Shown here in pieces: positions 13,023-13,429 of a stretch of DNA of 13,429 nucleotides (position 1 is the first letter of the stretch; every line of letters begins with the position of its first letter). The stretch is taken from assembly GCA_035252905.1 (NCBI GenBank), contig DATFCQ010000286.1, forward strand, positions 1-13,429, in the 5' to 3' direction. This stretch comes from AP-15 sp035252905 (lineage in GTDB: Bacteria; Pseudomonadota; Alphaproteobacteria; ATCC43930; CGMCC-115725). Both the position numbers and the translations under genes were made by a program. The notes beneath the pieces were generated by a model, which was given only the letters and a program-made list of their open reading frames with translations, was not told the DNA's origin and searched no databases.

Positions 13023-13429
13023 TCACCCCGAGGCGAAGGTCACGACGACCCCGGTCGCAGTCTCGTTCGGGCGCTCGAACACGGTCTTGAAATGCTCGAC
13101 CTCGCCCGGCCGCAGCCGGTTCTTCGGCGGGGCGATGGTCTTCGCCTGAACCTCCTTGTCATTCGCATTGTGCAGCGCAACCCGCAGCCGCGGAACATCG
13201 CGCGGCGCCTTGCTGGCATTGGTGATCTCGCCCTCGATGACGAGTTCGCTGCCCGCGCGGGTCGGCTGGATCCTGCGGATTTCGAGCCCGCTCCCGGACG
13301 GCGCCATCGGCAACCCGACAAAGGAATAGGCCGGCGCCGTTTGCGGAAAGCGCGCCACGACCTGGCGGCGCCCGACGACGACAATGGCGACCAGTGCGGC
13401 GATGAGGAGGATCAGTACCAGCCAGAGCG
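13023..13429 (-). CDS. Membrane-anchored protein, C-terminal part (DUF3426-like / zinc-ribbon MJ0042-type family likely)
   Basis: The minus-strand frame is open to the right edge and ends at TGA 13025-13023, giving 134 visible residues. It begins inside a transmembrane helix (LWLVLILLIAALVAIVVVG) followed by basic residues RRQ. Then comes a beta-rich domain: GLEIRRIQPTRAG, LVIEGEITNASKAPRDVP, LRVALHNANDKEV, RLRPGEVEHFKTVFERP. The pattern 'hydrophobic-xGEITN-S....VP.L...L.d..g..v' is that of DUF3426/FxLYD domains, which in alphaproteobacteria often follow an N-terminal MJ0042 zinc ribbon and one membrane helix. The zinc ribbon would lie outside the window. The internal GTG at 13358 is not needed as a start because the frame continues upstream. 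Function unknown. Confidence 0.75.
   Translation of the reverse strand, partial: LWLVLILLIAALVAIVVVGRRQVVARFPQTAPAYSFVGLPMAPSGSGLEIRRIQPTRAGSELVIEGEITNASKAPRDVPRLRVALHNANDKEVQAKTIAPPKNRLRPGEVEHFKTVFERPNETATGVVVTFASG

Noticed and set aside
1..13429. CRISPR array, tRNA or rRNA genes
   Set aside because: No regularly spaced repeats and no cloverleaf or rRNA-like segments were seen; the only repeats are the palindromic elements listed.

Overview
This window looks like chromosomal sequence from a GC-rich alphaproteobacterium, most likely of the Hyphomicrobiales (Rhizobiales) type. The reasons are the strong G/C bias at third codon positions, a HIG1-type small membrane protein next to a PduO-type cobalamin adenosyltransferase and etfB, the chain argH-lptM-lysA-DUF4175 (TIGR02302, an alphaproteobacterial family), and a DUF882/M15 peptidase. 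Species cannot be named from this sequence alone.

Layout. (1) 1-1319, minus strand: HIG1 protein, PduO-type adenosyltransferase, then the first 28 codons of etfB running off the left edge. About 460 bp between the adenosyltransferase and etfB hold no intact gene. They contain a 38-bp perfect palindrome just upstream of etfB, a truncated plus-strand remnant resembling the N-terminus of a minimal nucleotidyltransferase, and a 90-bp inverted-repeat element. (2) 1386-3069, minus strand: a phosphoesterase of the phospholipase C/acid phosphatase family, preceded by a small lipoprotein gene. (3) 3070-3373: about 300 bp of intergenic/leader DNA with a strong hairpin. (4) 3374-4530, plus strand: an ACT-domain protein whose stop overlaps the start of a Nudix hydrolase (DUF4743 type). 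The Nudix gene overlaps tail-to-tail with gluQ (4512-5378, minus). (5) 5438-5842: the C-terminal half of an Imm52-type immunity protein without a usable start, which is a decayed polymorphic-toxin immunity gene. (6) 5961-12880, plus strand: carboxylesterase, argH, lptM, lysA, DUF4175 membrane protein and a Tat-type M15 (MepK-like) peptidase. argH/lptM, lptM/lysA and lysA/DUF4175 all overlap by 4-8 nt, so they form a tight operon. (7) 12881-13022: a palindromic repeat between convergent genes. (8) 13023-13429, minus strand: the C-terminal part of a membrane-anchored protein running off the right edge.

How it works together. The operon at 6657-12082 links arginine biosynthesis (ArgH, last step) and lysine biosynthesis (LysA, last step, with DAP also used for peptidoglycan) to envelope proteins: LptM, DUF4175 and, just downstream, a putative murein endopeptidase. 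The HIG1-PduO-EtfB group fits respiration and adenosylcobalamin-dependent acyl-CoA metabolism.

Most genes are ordinary core genes. I did not find an intact new system. The unusual material lies between genes: two decayed remnants of toxin/antitoxin-type genes, two copies of a GCCCTCACCC-bounded palindromic repeat (one supplying the N-terminal codons of lptM), the etfB leader palindrome, and the leader upstream of the ACT-Nudix pair.
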